Shown here: positions 22,621 to 33,828 of the stretch, in pieces
How positions within the stretch are numbered: position 1 is the stretch's first letter
How the letters are laid out: the number at the start of each line of letters is the position of its first letter
Assembly: GCF_900324465.2 (NCBI RefSeq)
Contig: NC_046615.1
Coordinates: 22,268,331 to 22,332,330 of the forward strand
Direction of reading: 5' to 3'
DNA: 64,000 bases
Source: Anabas testudineus
Taxonomy: Eukaryota; Chordata; Actinopteri; Anabantiformes; Anabantidae
Notes under the pieces: generated by a model
The model's database searches: none
The model's input: the letters and a program-made list of their open reading frames with translations, nothing else
Told to the model about the DNA's origin: nothing
Made by a program: the position numbers and the translations under genes

Positions 22621-23457
22621 CCATTTTTTCATTATTCCATTTTTTTTCTCTGCTTACACTGCTTCTTTTGTTTCATCGAGTTAGTTGTAATAATACAACC
22701 ATGTAAGTTTGGCAAATTTGGTATTGAGACAGTGGTTTGGGATACTTTTAATTAGGAAACTGTTTGCAGTCTACACCACAAATGTCAAATAAGTCACAGT
22801 AAAGATTTTCACTCCAAAAGGTTTTGTTTCACAGTCCTTCTCTCAGTATTTATAAAACACATAACAGCAAATAATTCACAATAGCATTTATTTGGCATTT
22901 TGTTTACATAATGCTAAAAGTAAAACTCATCAAGTCTTGGTTTAACCAGTTTTGTATTATCTGTTTACCATCTGATAATTCATCTTCGACTAATCAGCGA
23001 CTGCTAATGTTAACACTCTGCATCTTCCATAGACAGAAATGTGATAAGCAGGTTGTTTGAGTTAATGACATTAGTGTAGATTTTGGCTCCTGTGAAGTTT
23101 TTTTGTGTCATCATAAGTAGCATTGTGCTTTTAAAGATGATAAATAAAGGTCCTTGTGCCCTAGTGAACCTACAACAATTTCCTATTCATCCATAATCTT
23201 CTACCTGTGTCTGTTTATCTGGTTGTTCTTTAATTTCTTGGTCAGTTCAATAGTGGGATTCAGTGTAAATGTTCACTGGTACCAAAAGGAAATGCAGCGT
23301 GACCTATGGAAAGGTAGAAGAAGAGGAATCATATTTGGCTAATAGGTTGTAGCTAGTTTATTCTTTATTTACAGCACATATACATAGTATTTTCCAAATC
23401 CTTTTCAACATAGATGATCAGTGATATGGTTCATACTTCATAGGGCGGTTTTCACTG
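22621..23457. other. Intergenic sequence, nothing recognised
   Basis: AT-rich DNA without conserved frames between the Tc1 remnant and the gig2a stop codon. The end nearest 23458 is probably the gig2a 3' UTR. Confidence 0.5.
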
Positions 23458-25259
23458 TTAGACCTCCTTCAGCAGAATACCATAAGGACGGATGGCCTTC
23501 TTCACTCTCTCCTGTTCTTCTTTGGCAGATTTTCCAGCATGAATGGGAATCAGCCAATACTTGTCGTTTTTGTATTTCTTTCTGTACTCAGGGTTGATAC
23601 GATTCTGCAGAATCACGTTGTACGTCTTGCCCGTCTTCCTGGAGGTGAAGGTTTTTGCATAGGAGAGGGCCTCAGCAATATGCGGGGTGGAATAAATCCC
23701 CCTGCCGTATTGGTCACCTGGCCCTGGCTGGACAAACAAGAATAAATTGAACAGATGAACATTTCTAGTATATTATGTTCAACTCTTTGATTATGTCACC
23801 AGAGTTTGTAGCTGTACGATGACTCTAATACATCATAGTCAGATGTCTTTGTGGTTGCATAGAGAGTTTTAATCTTAATAATCATCGTCCCTGGTTTGAC
23901 AACTTTAAAATGTACATTTTAATTTCTAAAGCTTTGGGCCCCATAGTGGAGGTTTAATGACTGATTCAAGCAGTTTATTAACAGATTCAGTCCAGTATTC
24001 ATGTGTAACTCAGCAGTGTTGTTACTGGAGAAATTTATATTCATATAATCAAACCTTGAAGTATCCTTCGATGATGCCTTCAGCACCCTTCATCGATGTC
24101 CCATGGTAGGACACAGGCCACTCTCCTGGTACTGACTGGGTGCTACGGTACCTGGTTCCCAACCAGGTGTTGTCCTCATACTTATCCAGAACCTGTGATA
24201 AACAAAGAGTAACATCATGACGAGTAACTACCTGTTCTTACTGAAGGTCAGAAATCAAAACTAGATAAACTCTCTTACATGAGGAAAAGTTAAACTCATT
24301 AAATACTGTGCTCCTGGCTGCCACATCAGTCACTAAAGCACAATGATAATAACTGATAACCTGTATTCATCTACCTGTTTACAGAACCTGTGAACCACTG
24401 GACCTTCATCTCTGTCTGTAAGTCTGTGATATCACCTGTTAGTATTCTGGATTTGTGGACTCTCCCTCCGTTCTCATCTGCTCTGTCTCAGATTTGTGCC
24501 TCATAAGAAGGATCGATGCTTTGTGTTAGTTTCATGCTGAAGAGTTGGAGGTTTGGAGAAAGTTACTTTCCCTGACCAGAAATAAATCAAAGAAGAAAAA
24601 CATTTTCACCTTAAGAGCTAAGCGGCGCCAACCACACGGACGTTCATACACCTCTCCACCTCTGTAAAACGTCTCTGTGTCTTTCAGTTTGGTGAAATCG
24701 TAGTCAAACTCTGGAGCAAAGAATTCATCCTCGTCAATGATATGACTATTTCCTGTTGGAAGATCTTCTACCACGGTGTAAGGAGCCTCAGGACCACCTG
24801 TCAGAATACTTTGGATGTGGTTGAAGAAGGATCTTGACAACTGGCTGTTATTTAGAGGAAGAATTGCAATTTTAAAGCACATTGTGGTAAATTACATCTA
24901 AACTGCTCATTTACAACAAATCCTTCAACTTGTTGAGAATAAATGTTTAATATGTAGTTTTACAGATGCACGAACTGAAATAATTACCTGGTTTCGTCTG
25001 CCTCCAACAGTGTAGAGATAAAGGTTTTGACTGACAGCTGAGGCTGTGTTGCTGCTAAAGCTAAGGCAGCTCCACCAACTAGAACCTGAAGAGCTGATCT
25101 TAGGGAAGGAACAAACCCCAGCAGCGGTCCTACCACTCCAGGCGAGTCATCGGTGCTCTTATTGTTACCTTCACGTCTCTGTTTCTGAGTAGATGTCACA
25201 CTGGCATTGAGGACTGTTCCCAGAGCTTCCAGTGCAATTTCCATGAACTTGGACGTCAT
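23458..25259 (-). CDS. gig2: Gig2-like (GCRV-induced gene 2) PARP-fold protein, copy a
   Basis: Four exons (24988-25259, 24610-24844, 24055-24192, 23458-23727) give an intact 304-aa reading. The C-terminal half carries the Gig2 signature: YRGGEVYERPCGW at the end of exon 2, STQSVPGEWPVSYHGTS in exon 3 and YGRGIYSTP in exon 4. It closes with LQNRINPEYR and IRPYGILLKEV. The YHGTS His (about 199) and GRGIY Tyr (about 227) align with the first two residues of the PARP H-Y-E triad; the third is not evident. Gig2 genes are interferon- and virus-induced in fish with antiviral activity; whether they transfer ADP-ribose is not settled. The N-terminal 90 residues are variable and share only TVLNA.VTSTQ with copy b. 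A TATA-like TATAAA lies at 25353-25358. It sits between astacin copies D and E, on the opposite strand to both. Confidence 0.88.
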
Positions 25260-25352
25260 GAGGTTGAGTTAGAGTAGAAGAAAAGTACCAGTGAACCACT
25301 TTGAAAGGACACTCTGAGGTTTCTGAGCTCCTGTAGTTTACTGAAGCTGATA

Positions 25353-25358
25353 TTTATA
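25353..25358 (-). promoter_or_regulatory. Possible TATA box of gig2a
   Basis: TATAAA on the minus strand about 95 bases upstream of the ATG, near the position of the stronger TATAAAA in gig2b. Further upstream (about 25470-25490) there are two GTTTCACTG repeats, i.e. GAAAC on the minus strand. Their spacing does not match a strict ISRE. Confidence 0.4.
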
Positions 25359-25379
25359 GACACGCGCTTCCAGATATAA

Positions 25380-26180
25380 ACTGGATAGTGTTACATTCTG
25401 CAGCTCTGGGGGGTAAAGTGCATGAAGAGACAGTATAATTATACCTGTTATGAAAGTGTCCTCACATTCACTGGTTTCACTGGTTTCACTGAACTCTGTC
25501 AGCGTCTGTCTCTAAACATTTGACAACATGCTCTTTACATCACACATTTCTGTTTTTCTGTATCTTCTTTCCAGTCCCATATTCTGCCTCCATGTCCAGC
25601 TGCAAACACCCTCTACAGGTCAGACAAACAAATTCAGTATGACTGGAGACTCATGACTGCACTTTATTCATTTTCACTTTTCTTTATGATAAGTCTGTTG
25701 TTTCCTGTCAGTGCTGATAGTGGAGGGCAGCTCCAGGAGGGGGAAGGATACTCAGGGGAGCTTTTAGCTGCTAAACGTGTTTTAAATTGAAAACACTTTT
25801 TTTCTTTAATTTACAAAAAGCTGATAAACTACCTGTAAAACTGTAAGACAAGCACAGTTTCCAACACCAATAAGGGGTTTCTGCTGTTGGGGATGTTTAT
25901 TTTATTGGCCTGTTATTTTTGTCGTACTCAATATCTTATATTACTGAGCAGTAGCAGCACTAGTAGCATGAGGTATTAGTATTAGTTGTTGTAGTAGGGG
26001 TGTAAAGTACATCAATCTTGATCCAGCCCTGCTCCACCCTGTCCATAGTCTTGTCGACTGGTGGTTTTTCTGTCAACTTCTCTGACCACTATAAAAACCC
26101 ACAATAACATCTTTTAGGTTTCCATGTATTTTAGGAGAATTAACTATTAATCTCAAAGCACTTAGAACAAGAATTAACTA
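25380..26180. other. Intergenic stretch between gig2a and the astacin E promoter
   Basis: No gene or repeat family recognised. The conserved astacin upstream block begins abruptly at about 26202 (ATTAGTACGAGCATGTATGA), which marks the left edge of the duplicated segment carrying copy E. Confidence 0.5.
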
Positions 26181-26344
26181 ACCACCGCCTTGTTTTCCTG
26201 GATTAGTACGAGCATGTATGAGTTGAGGGTGGACAGTGGGGACAGAGAGCTGACAATAAGGAAGTAAACATCATGGTTTGCTCCAGTGTTACTGAGCTAA
26301 TCCTCTGTATGTTCTGCTAACAGGTGGACCTCTGCAGGCTCTGC

Positions 26345-26351
26345 TATAAAA
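26345..26351 (+). promoter_or_regulatory. TATA box of astacin copy E
   Basis: TATAAAA within the same conserved promoter block as copies B and D. Confidence 0.8.
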
Positions 26352-26521
26352 GAGGATGAGCAGATCCTTCACAGAGCATCACAGTTCCTCCTCTCCCACC
26401 TGAAGTGAAGAGCTAAAGGTAAGTGAGTAGTGTTGCTGCTCCTAATGCTCCTCAAACTACAGTAATGCTGCTGCATGGGTCTGACCTGTGTTCTGTTTCA
26501 GTCTGATAGTTGTTCAGTAAC

Positions 26522-28457
26522 ATGGCAGCGATCAAGTGCATCCTGGGTCTCCTGGTCCTGTTTGCAGTCTCAGCCTGGACTGAGGCCATGGTGAGTCTCA
26601 CAGCTGAGGTCTTCACTCAGGTCTTCATGTGTCCAGGTTTAAAGTTCTGACCTTTCCTTTTTGATATTCTCAGTATCTGTGTCGATGACAAACAGAAACT
26701 CTGGGACTTTTCTGTGTGCAGGTTGTGAGGAGAGAAAGTGGAGACGACGACATAGAAGATGAAGGAATCCTGACGGTGGCAGAGCAGCTGGAGAAAGTCA
26801 ACAGAAATATCAGTGAGACACATTCAGACATCACATTTATTTAGAGAAATAAACAAATACAGAGACTTGTTCAAATTAATTTATAGAACATGTAACACTT
26901 CAGCTCTAATACTTTAAGTTGTACCTATAATTGTAACTTCTGATTATCTTTGGTGTCTCTGCTGTTTCCACAAACTCTCTGCAGGTCTTTACCAAGATGG
27001 TTTCCAGATAATAGGTGACATCGCTGTGCCCATCAACAGGAACGCTGACCCCTGTGTCCAGAGAGGATGCAAGTGGCCTAAATCCTCCGATGGCAAAGTT
27101 TACATTCCTTATGTGATCGATAACAGCTACAGTAAGAACCTTTATACATCCATCTGTAGACTAAACATTCAGTCTAAGTCAACAACTGAACACGAAAAAA
27201 AAAAAAAATCTTAATGAGATGAAAAACTTCAAAATCTCCAACACTAATAACGTATTAACATCAGTGTGATTTTCCTCTTTGTGTTTCCACCTTCAGCCTC
27301 TCAGCAGGTCGACATCATTACTAGTTCTTTGAACTCCTTCTCCACCTCCACCTGTATTCGCTTCATCCCTCGCACCACCCAGACAAACTACATCGACATA
27401 CAGTCTACTCTTGGGTATGTAACAGCGAGGACTTCAGTGTTTAGTTCAGTGATGCTGTAGAAGAATGAAATGTTCTCAGACTGATGTGGGACTTCCTGTG
27501 TTCTCCTACATCTGTACAGGTGCTACTCACTTGTGGGTTTTCAGAGTGGAAGACAGAGGGTGTCTCTGGACAGCGCAGGCTGCATTAAGTTTGGAACGGT
27601 CCAACATGAGCTGATCCACGTCCTGGGCTTCAACCATGAGCAGTGCCGCTCCGACAGGGACCAGCACATCAAGATCCTGCTGCAGAACGTCATCCCTGGT
27701 AGGATGCTGTGATCTAAGCAGAAAATAATTTCTCACTTTCATAGTGTGAAACATTGTTATAGACTTTTAAACTTTTCATCAACTTCAGCTCAGCAATACA
27801 ACTTTGACAAGATCAACACTCTGAACCAGGGAACTCCTTATGACTACAACTCTGTCATGCACTACGGCAGGTCAGTAAATCCACCAGCTCCATGTTAAAC
27901 TCTGTTTTATCTGCAACTTGGTTGTGAGATGCTCAATGTGACAAAAAAGGAAAACAGAATGACATTATGCCATCATTCATTCACAATGCTGCAGTAGTAC
28001 AGTTTCAACTTTAAACACAAAACTGACAAAAACATGAATTGAAGACATATTTTCAGCCCAAAGCAAAAGAAAAACTTTTTTTTATGCTGTAGCCGGCAAA
28101 TTCCATTTAAACTGAAACTAACAATGTCTTAACCTCACTCTTTTGCCCTGTTGTTTTTCTGACCCAGGACTTTGGGTCAATGCCAAACACTCTTGCTCAG
28201 TCATTTCCAGCTGGACTGTTTGGTTTTCAGCAGACACGAGGAAACTGTTTTTTTACCAGCTCTGTTTTCCACCAGTTAAATTAAAGTACAATTTAACATC
28301 ACTGTTTCTGTTTGTTCACTGCAGACTGGCTTTCTCCAAGGACAACGTCAGCCCCACCATGGTGGCTATTCCCGACAGCAACGCTGTCTTTGGCACGGCC
28401 ACACAGATGAGCCAGAACGACATCGACCGCATCAACCTGCTGTACTGCTCAAAGTAG
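26522..28457 (+). CDS. Astacin metalloprotease copy E (six-cysteine type, nephrosin-like, divergent 3' half)
   Basis: Intact 272-aa reading from exons 26522-26590, 26722-26812, 26985-27131, 27297-27414, 27520-27698, 27789-27870 and 28325-28457. From promoter to exon 3 it is almost identical to copy D, apart from QIIGDI for QIQGDI. From intron 3 onwards it differs clearly: exon 4 reads QQVDIITSSLNSF, exon 5 GCYSLVGFQSGRQRVSLDSA, and exon 6 starts AQQYNFDK. The active site HELIHVLGFNHEQCRSDRD and Met-turn are intact, so it should be an active secreted protease. Intron 6 is longer and unrelated in part to that of A-C. AATAAA is at 28608. It lies between the two gig2 genes, on the opposite strand. 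Confidence 0.9.
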
Positions 28458-28639
28458 CTACGCTGAAGTTTCTGGGACCTGACAGACATCTGTGGTTTAA
28501 ACATCATGAAACTACATTATAATGAATTAAAAATATGCAGATTACTAATTATGCTGTGCAGTAAAAACAGTCTCATCACAGAAACCTTTAATTAAGTTAC
28601 TTCAATCAATAAATATCGATCTGCATCATGTTTGTTTCC

Positions 28640-29220
28640 ATCTGGTTTGTCCTATAACTGTGTTGAACTCGACCTCAGGCGTTTCCTATTTAACTATGAC
28701 CCCTCATTTTCTTGATAGGGCCGAATGACGCACATGTGCATACATTGTAGAATACATTGTAGAATACAGTGGAGAATGTGGTGTTTACTAAGAGGATTTA
28801 CAATGCTGGGAGCCTCTACCCCTCTGCAATGACTCAGAGACTTCTCCCTGGATGTTGCAGGCCTGTGGTTTAGTCAGTGTGGTTCATGATGAAGGTAAGA
28901 GGTGAAGCTGGAGGTCGTGGCTGTGCAGGCTTTGAGGGGAAGTGAAAGGCAGAGACAGAAGTATCATGTGAGCCTTCAACTGTGGTGAATTCTTTGGTTT
29001 AAAGAGACACTGAGAATAAAATCCTGTAAAACATGTTGTGTAACTTACTGAAAAATGGAAAAACACATTTCACAGACAAATCAGTCGTAGGTTGTTTATT
29101 CTTTCCAAACAGTATCCATACAAACCTTTTTTCCAAATGAATTCATGGAGCATTTTACAGAAACTATCAGTGACATGGTTTAAAGGTTGATCTTTCATGA
29201 TGACTTGTGACTTTTCACTG
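28640..29220. other. Intergenic sequence between copy E and gig2b
   Basis: No gene seen. A short tandem repeat (ACATTGTAGAATACATTGTAG) lies near 28742-28770. The end next to 29221 is probably gig2b 3' UTR. Confidence 0.5.
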
Positions 29221-31591
29221 TTAGACCTCTTTCAGCAGAAGACCATAAGGGCGGATGGCTCTCTCCACTCTCTCCTGTTCATTAGATGATCCGGATGGGA
29301 CAGGAATCAGCCAGTACTTGTCGTTGTTGCATTTCAATCTGTACTCAGGGTTGATACGATTCTGCAGAATCACATAGTACGTCTTGCCTGTCTTGTTGGA
29401 GGTGAAAGTTTTTGCATAGTAGAGTGCTTCAGCCACGTATGGAGTAGAATAAATCCCCCTGCCGTAGGCCTGACCTGGGCCTGGCTGTTAAATATAAAAT
29501 AAAGTAAAAATTAAAATAATGTACAACAGTTATCATTAATTTGTCTTTACAAATAGGCTACGTACCATGGGCTTTTAAGGTTGCTGTAGTCAAACCCCTA
29601 CTCAAAAAGTCTACTCTGGAGGTTTTAGTGAATTATAGATCAATATCCCATTTCCTTTTTATCTCTGAAATTCTTGAAAAGGTAGTTTCTAAGCAATTAC
29701 ATGACCACCTGCACAGTAGTAACCTGTATGAAGATTTCCAGTCAGGATTTAGAGTACATCATAGCACAGAAACAGCACTGGTAAAGGTCACTAATGATCA
29801 TCTATTAGCATCAGACAATGGTCTACTCTCTATACTCGTCTTGTTAGATCTTAGTGCTGCATTCGACACTATAGATCACAACATTTTATTACACAGACTG
29901 GAACATGTCATTGGGATCAAAGGAACAGCACTAGAGTGGTTTAAGGTTTACTTGTGGTTCATAGAATTTCCAGATGTAGAATAGGAGGCAGAGCCTTTAG
30001 CAACCAAGCCCCTCTCCTGTGGAACCAGCTCCCAGTTCAGGTTCGGGAGGCAGACACCCTCTCTACATTTAAGACTAGACTTAAAACTTTCCTTTTTTAT
30101 AAAGCTTATAGTTAGAGATGGATCAGGTGACTCTGAACCATCTCTTAGTTATGCTGATATAGCTTAATCTGCTGGGGGACCTCTACTGATAAACTGAGCT
30201 CCTCTCCTCTCTCCTTTCTCCTGTATCAATGCAAATGCCACCATTGCATGTCATTAACTCTCTCTTCTCTTTCCACTGGTCGAGGCAAATGGCCGCCCAC
30301 TATGAGCCTGGTTCTGCTGGAGGTTTCTTCCTCTAAAGGGAGTTTTTCCTCTCTACTGTTGCCTAAAGCTTGATCAAATGGGATTGTTGGGTTTTCTCTA
30401 TCATTTTCTTTATAATTATTCTCTGTAAGGTCTTAAACCTTACACTGTAAAGTGCCTTGAGATACCTTCTGTTTTGAATTGGCGCTATACAAATAAAAGT
30501 GAATTGAATTTATGATAAATTATATTCAGCTCTTCGATTATGTCACTAGAGTTTGTAGAGGCGACAATACGTCTGTGGTTGTACAGGTAGTTTTAATCTC
30601 ATGAATCATGTGAATTTATATTCATATTATCAATTTATATTCCTATTATCAAACCTTGTAGTATCCATCGATGATCCCTTCAGCACCTTCTTTTGAAGTC
30701 CCGTGGAAGGACACAGGCCACTCTCCTGGTACTGACTGGGTGCTACGGTAACTGGTTCCCAACCAGGTGTTGTCACCGTACTTGTTCAGGACCTGTGATA
30801 AAAAAGATTTACATCATGTAACATCAGATGTTTAGTTTAGTGTTTAGTAGAATCAGTGTCAGGATCTTATTGATACAGTGGATTTTCTTTATTACTGATT
30901 TGTTCTCTTTAACTTTGGTCTTTGAGTCACAAAGTTTCATTTTAATTAGTTTGAAGTTTGAAGAAAGACTTTCCCAGATGTGTTGGAAGAAAATTGTAGT
31001 TAAAATTAAAAGAAAAACATGTTCACCTTGAGGCCATAACGGAACCAACCACACGGACGTTCATACACCTCTCCACCTCTGTAATAAGTCTCCGTGTCTT
31101 GCAGATTGGTGAAATCGTAGTCATACTCAGGAGCAAAGAATTCATTCTCATCGATGATGAAGGTCTTTGCTCTTACGGTGTCTTTTTGAGTCACACTCGG
31201 GAAACTGGCAGCCTGTGGACCACCTTGGAGGATGCCTTGGATGTGGAAGAAGCACTGTCTGGACACTTGGCTGTGAAATAATTGGAGGAGATGCAATTTT
31301 AAAGCATAGTAGTGACCTCTTCTTTATCAACTACACGTTTGCAGCACATTCATAAACTTATCTGGTGCAGAATAAAAATATCAAAACTGAACATCTGAAT
31401 TATTACCTGCTTTCATCTGCAGCCAGCAGAGAAGGGATGAACTGCTTGATGGACAGTTGCTGCTGCTGCTGCGGAGCTGCTGCTGCGGAGGCAGCTGTGA
31501 AAACATGATGACTTTGTGTTTGAGTAGATGTCACATTGGCGTTGAGGACTGTGCTCAGAGCCTCGAGTGCAAGTTCTCTATCGAACATCAT
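29221..31591 (-). CDS. gig2: Gig2-like (GCRV-induced gene 2) PARP-fold protein, copy b
   Basis: Four exons (31407-31591, 31027-31270, 30655-30792, 29221-29484) give an intact 276-aa reading with the same exon phases as copy a. Signature blocks are conserved: YRGGEVYERPCGW, STQSVPGEWPVSFHGTS, YGRGIYSTP, LQNRINPEYR and IRPYGLLLKEV. The N-terminal exon is shorter and contains an Ala run followed by PQQQQQ. The start was set at the first of two adjacent ATGs. Intron 3 (29485-30654) is enlarged by an L2 LINE fragment. A TATAAAA box and a kappaB-like site lie upstream. Same presumed role as copy a: an inducible antiviral protein of the fish-specific Gig2 family. Confidence 0.88.
29555..30511 (+). 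mobile_element. L2/CR1-clade LINE, internally deleted, inside gig2b intron 3
   Basis: The first part (29555-29955) encodes reverse-transcriptase motifs in one open frame: VVKPLLKKSTL, FISEILEKVVSKQL, FQSGFRVHHSTETALVKV, and LVLLDLSAAFDTIDHNILL (the catalytic AFDTIDH). It then jumps to the 3' region (RRQSL.. / CTCTAAAGGGAGTTTTTCC). It ends with GCGCTATACAAATAAAAGTG and GAATTGAATT, the usual L2 tail. The YADD region is missing, so the copy is dead. It lies antisense to gig2b. Confidence 0.88.
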
Positions 31592-31699
31592 GATGTTTAG
31601 TTGGTCGCAGTATCTGCAGGATCAGTCAACTCCTGTAAAAGTCTGAGGCAGGTCTTCTTGCAGGGTGTGCTGTGAACTCAAAAAGGAACTAAGACTCAG

Positions 31700-31706
31700 T
31701 TTTATA
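31700..31706 (-). promoter_or_regulatory. TATA box of gig2b
   Basis: TATAAAA on the minus strand (TTTTATA on the plus strand), about 110 bases upstream of the ATG. Confidence 0.65.
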
Positions 31707-31761
31707 AGTCAGGCAGGAATATGACATGCCTCTAGCTGTGCTGGCCAATAAACAGGCATCA

Positions 31762-31771
31762 GGAAATCCCC
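31762..31771 (-). promoter_or_regulatory. NF-kappaB-like site upstream of gig2b
   Basis: The minus strand reads GGGGATTTCC, an exact fit to the kappaB consensus GGGRNWYYCC. It lies about 60 bases upstream of the TATA box, with a CCAAT box close by at about 31744-31750 (plus strand GGCCAATAA). Function is inferred from position only. Confidence 0.5.
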
Positions 31772-33076
31772 TTTTCCATTTAAGTTGTACTTTAGCCCAA
31801 GGTTTTGGCGTTGACCCATTTTTTTTTCTTTTTCTTCACTGCTTCAGTTTAATATGATTCTTTGCAAACATACTTTTGTGGAATTCTACAGTGTTTATCT
31901 GTCTCATGCTGCAGTTAGATATCATCTCAGCGTGTCAGTGCTTGATATTATTCACAACTTGTGACCGGAAATGAAGCGTTTAAAATACTAGAACAAGCAA
32001 ACCAAATTCATTATTAGATATGCACAGCACTAAACATTGAAATAACAATTGAACTACTACAGCTTACAAGTATAATTTAACCTAACTAATTATGGGGTTA
32101 GTTATTTCAGCACCTTTGAGTATATTATCTAAAGAAAACATAACACTAAAGTGCTATAGGAAGAAGTGTAAAACTAAAATAGGACCTCCAGCTGCAGCTC
32201 TTGGTCCACACATAAGATCCAAACACATTCTGGACACTTGTATAAACTGAGCATTCTTTGCATGGGATAGTTAGTGTCCTGTCGACGCCCAGCAGAGCCG
32301 GGAGGTGTCTCGAAAGCAGTTTTACTGGAGAAGAAAAAGAAAACTAAGAACATGATGAAGAGCAGTAACAGGTATGAGGTATGAGGACAGAGAGCAGCTT
32401 CAGAGCAGCTGCATTGTGTGATGATTGATTTCTGATTCTGTTTAAAGTCTCATCAATATCACTGATGTCTGCTCCGGTGTAGCTGTTCAGTGGCCACAAG
32501 TGAACTTTGAAATCACAGTGTGATCAGAGCGATGGTGGGAAAGGAGAAAAAAATAGAGAAGTAAATAAAATAAAAAAGAAAGAAAAACTTCTACTTTCCT
32601 TTTTAATACTGTAATGCTTCTTCCTGTTTTTCATTTATTACACAATGTGTCACTGTTCATGGGTCATACCACGGAAGATTGTGATAAACTATCAGGGGAA
32701 AAAAGGACGTGCTCATTTCCACTTCTAATTATTCCATTCTTATCAAGTATGAACACATTTGATTTGGTTTCTGGATTTTTTTCTTTCTGGTTTATGAACG
32801 ATCACGTTGCTTCCTGACGTCTGCAGCTCACGAACACACAGGAGCACCATCGTGTACAGTAGTGACAGTAACAACATTTATTTAGACGTCGATAAGAGCA
32901 GCAACACAGATAAACAATTAAAATTACAATCAGCTGCAGAAACACTTCAGCAGCCTCTGAATATTTTCATCATTTAAAACATAATAATCTGATTCAGTGA
33001 AGACGGAAACTAAAACTCGGTTGTTAACTGAATTACTAGAACAAGTTCTGCTGAGACCATCAGATCCAGGTCTGGA

Positions 33077-33792
33077 TCAGAACGACAGGTTGATGAGAGG
33101 AGCATTGTTTTCCTTCTTGTCTTCAGGACTCCATTTGATGAGGGGGGAGCTGAGGTCGATCAGCTGCTGAAACAAAGAAAACACCAGAAAAACACGTTTT
33201 ATTTTAAGCTCTGAGCTTAAATCAGAGTTAAACATTCTACTTTTGTATTTTGTTCTTAACATAAAACATTTTACATAATGTGCAGCAACACCGTCATGTT
33301 TCTATATCACACTTGTGTAAGCTGCATGTTGCAAATTGGGGTTTTGTGACCTAACAGCAGCTGAGAAACTGTTGACCCAGAGCTCCACTGGAGTTTCCTT
33401 CAGTTACCTGGGTTGTGGTGCAGGTCTTGCTGCTGGTTCGGATCAGGTCGGGAGTGTTGCTCAAGTCAATGAGCAGTTTCTCTTGAGGCTGCAGAGTCGG
33501 AGCTGGAAGATCCAACAGGAGAACCTGGACAGAGAGAAGACACGAGTGATGAAGATCAGGTTTTCCAGACTGAACCTGTGAGAATACATCACATCTGATC
33601 TGACCAAAAACCACAGAGACACTACACTTCAGATCGGAGCACGAACTCAGACAAAGTGAAGATGAACCTGAAGATTCATCAGTTGTTCCTGCAAAACTAA
33701 AATATCTTAATCTGAAAATAACAGACGTTCAAAAAACAAACTGGTTTAAATGCATGATGCAGAAAGTCTATAAATAAAAACAGATGCTGATT

Positions 33793-33828
<36 letters not shown>

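Larger units (their letters stand above)
31592..33076. other. Intergenic: gig2b promoter side and gtse1 3' UTR side
   Basis: The right end (about 32877-33076) is gtse1 3' UTR with a minus-strand AATAAA at 32877-32882. The left end holds the gig2b promoter. The middle has no recognised gene. Confidence 0.6.

Noticed and set aside
5580-28457. Calling the astacins high choriolytic (hatching) enzymes
   Set aside because: Euteleost HCE genes are typically intronless, while these have seven coding exons and nephrosin-like wording (NADPC, CKWPKS). The LCE type cannot be fully excluded.
30824-31054. Short frames in gig2b intron 2
   Set aside because: They lie in AT-rich intron on both strands without conserved content.
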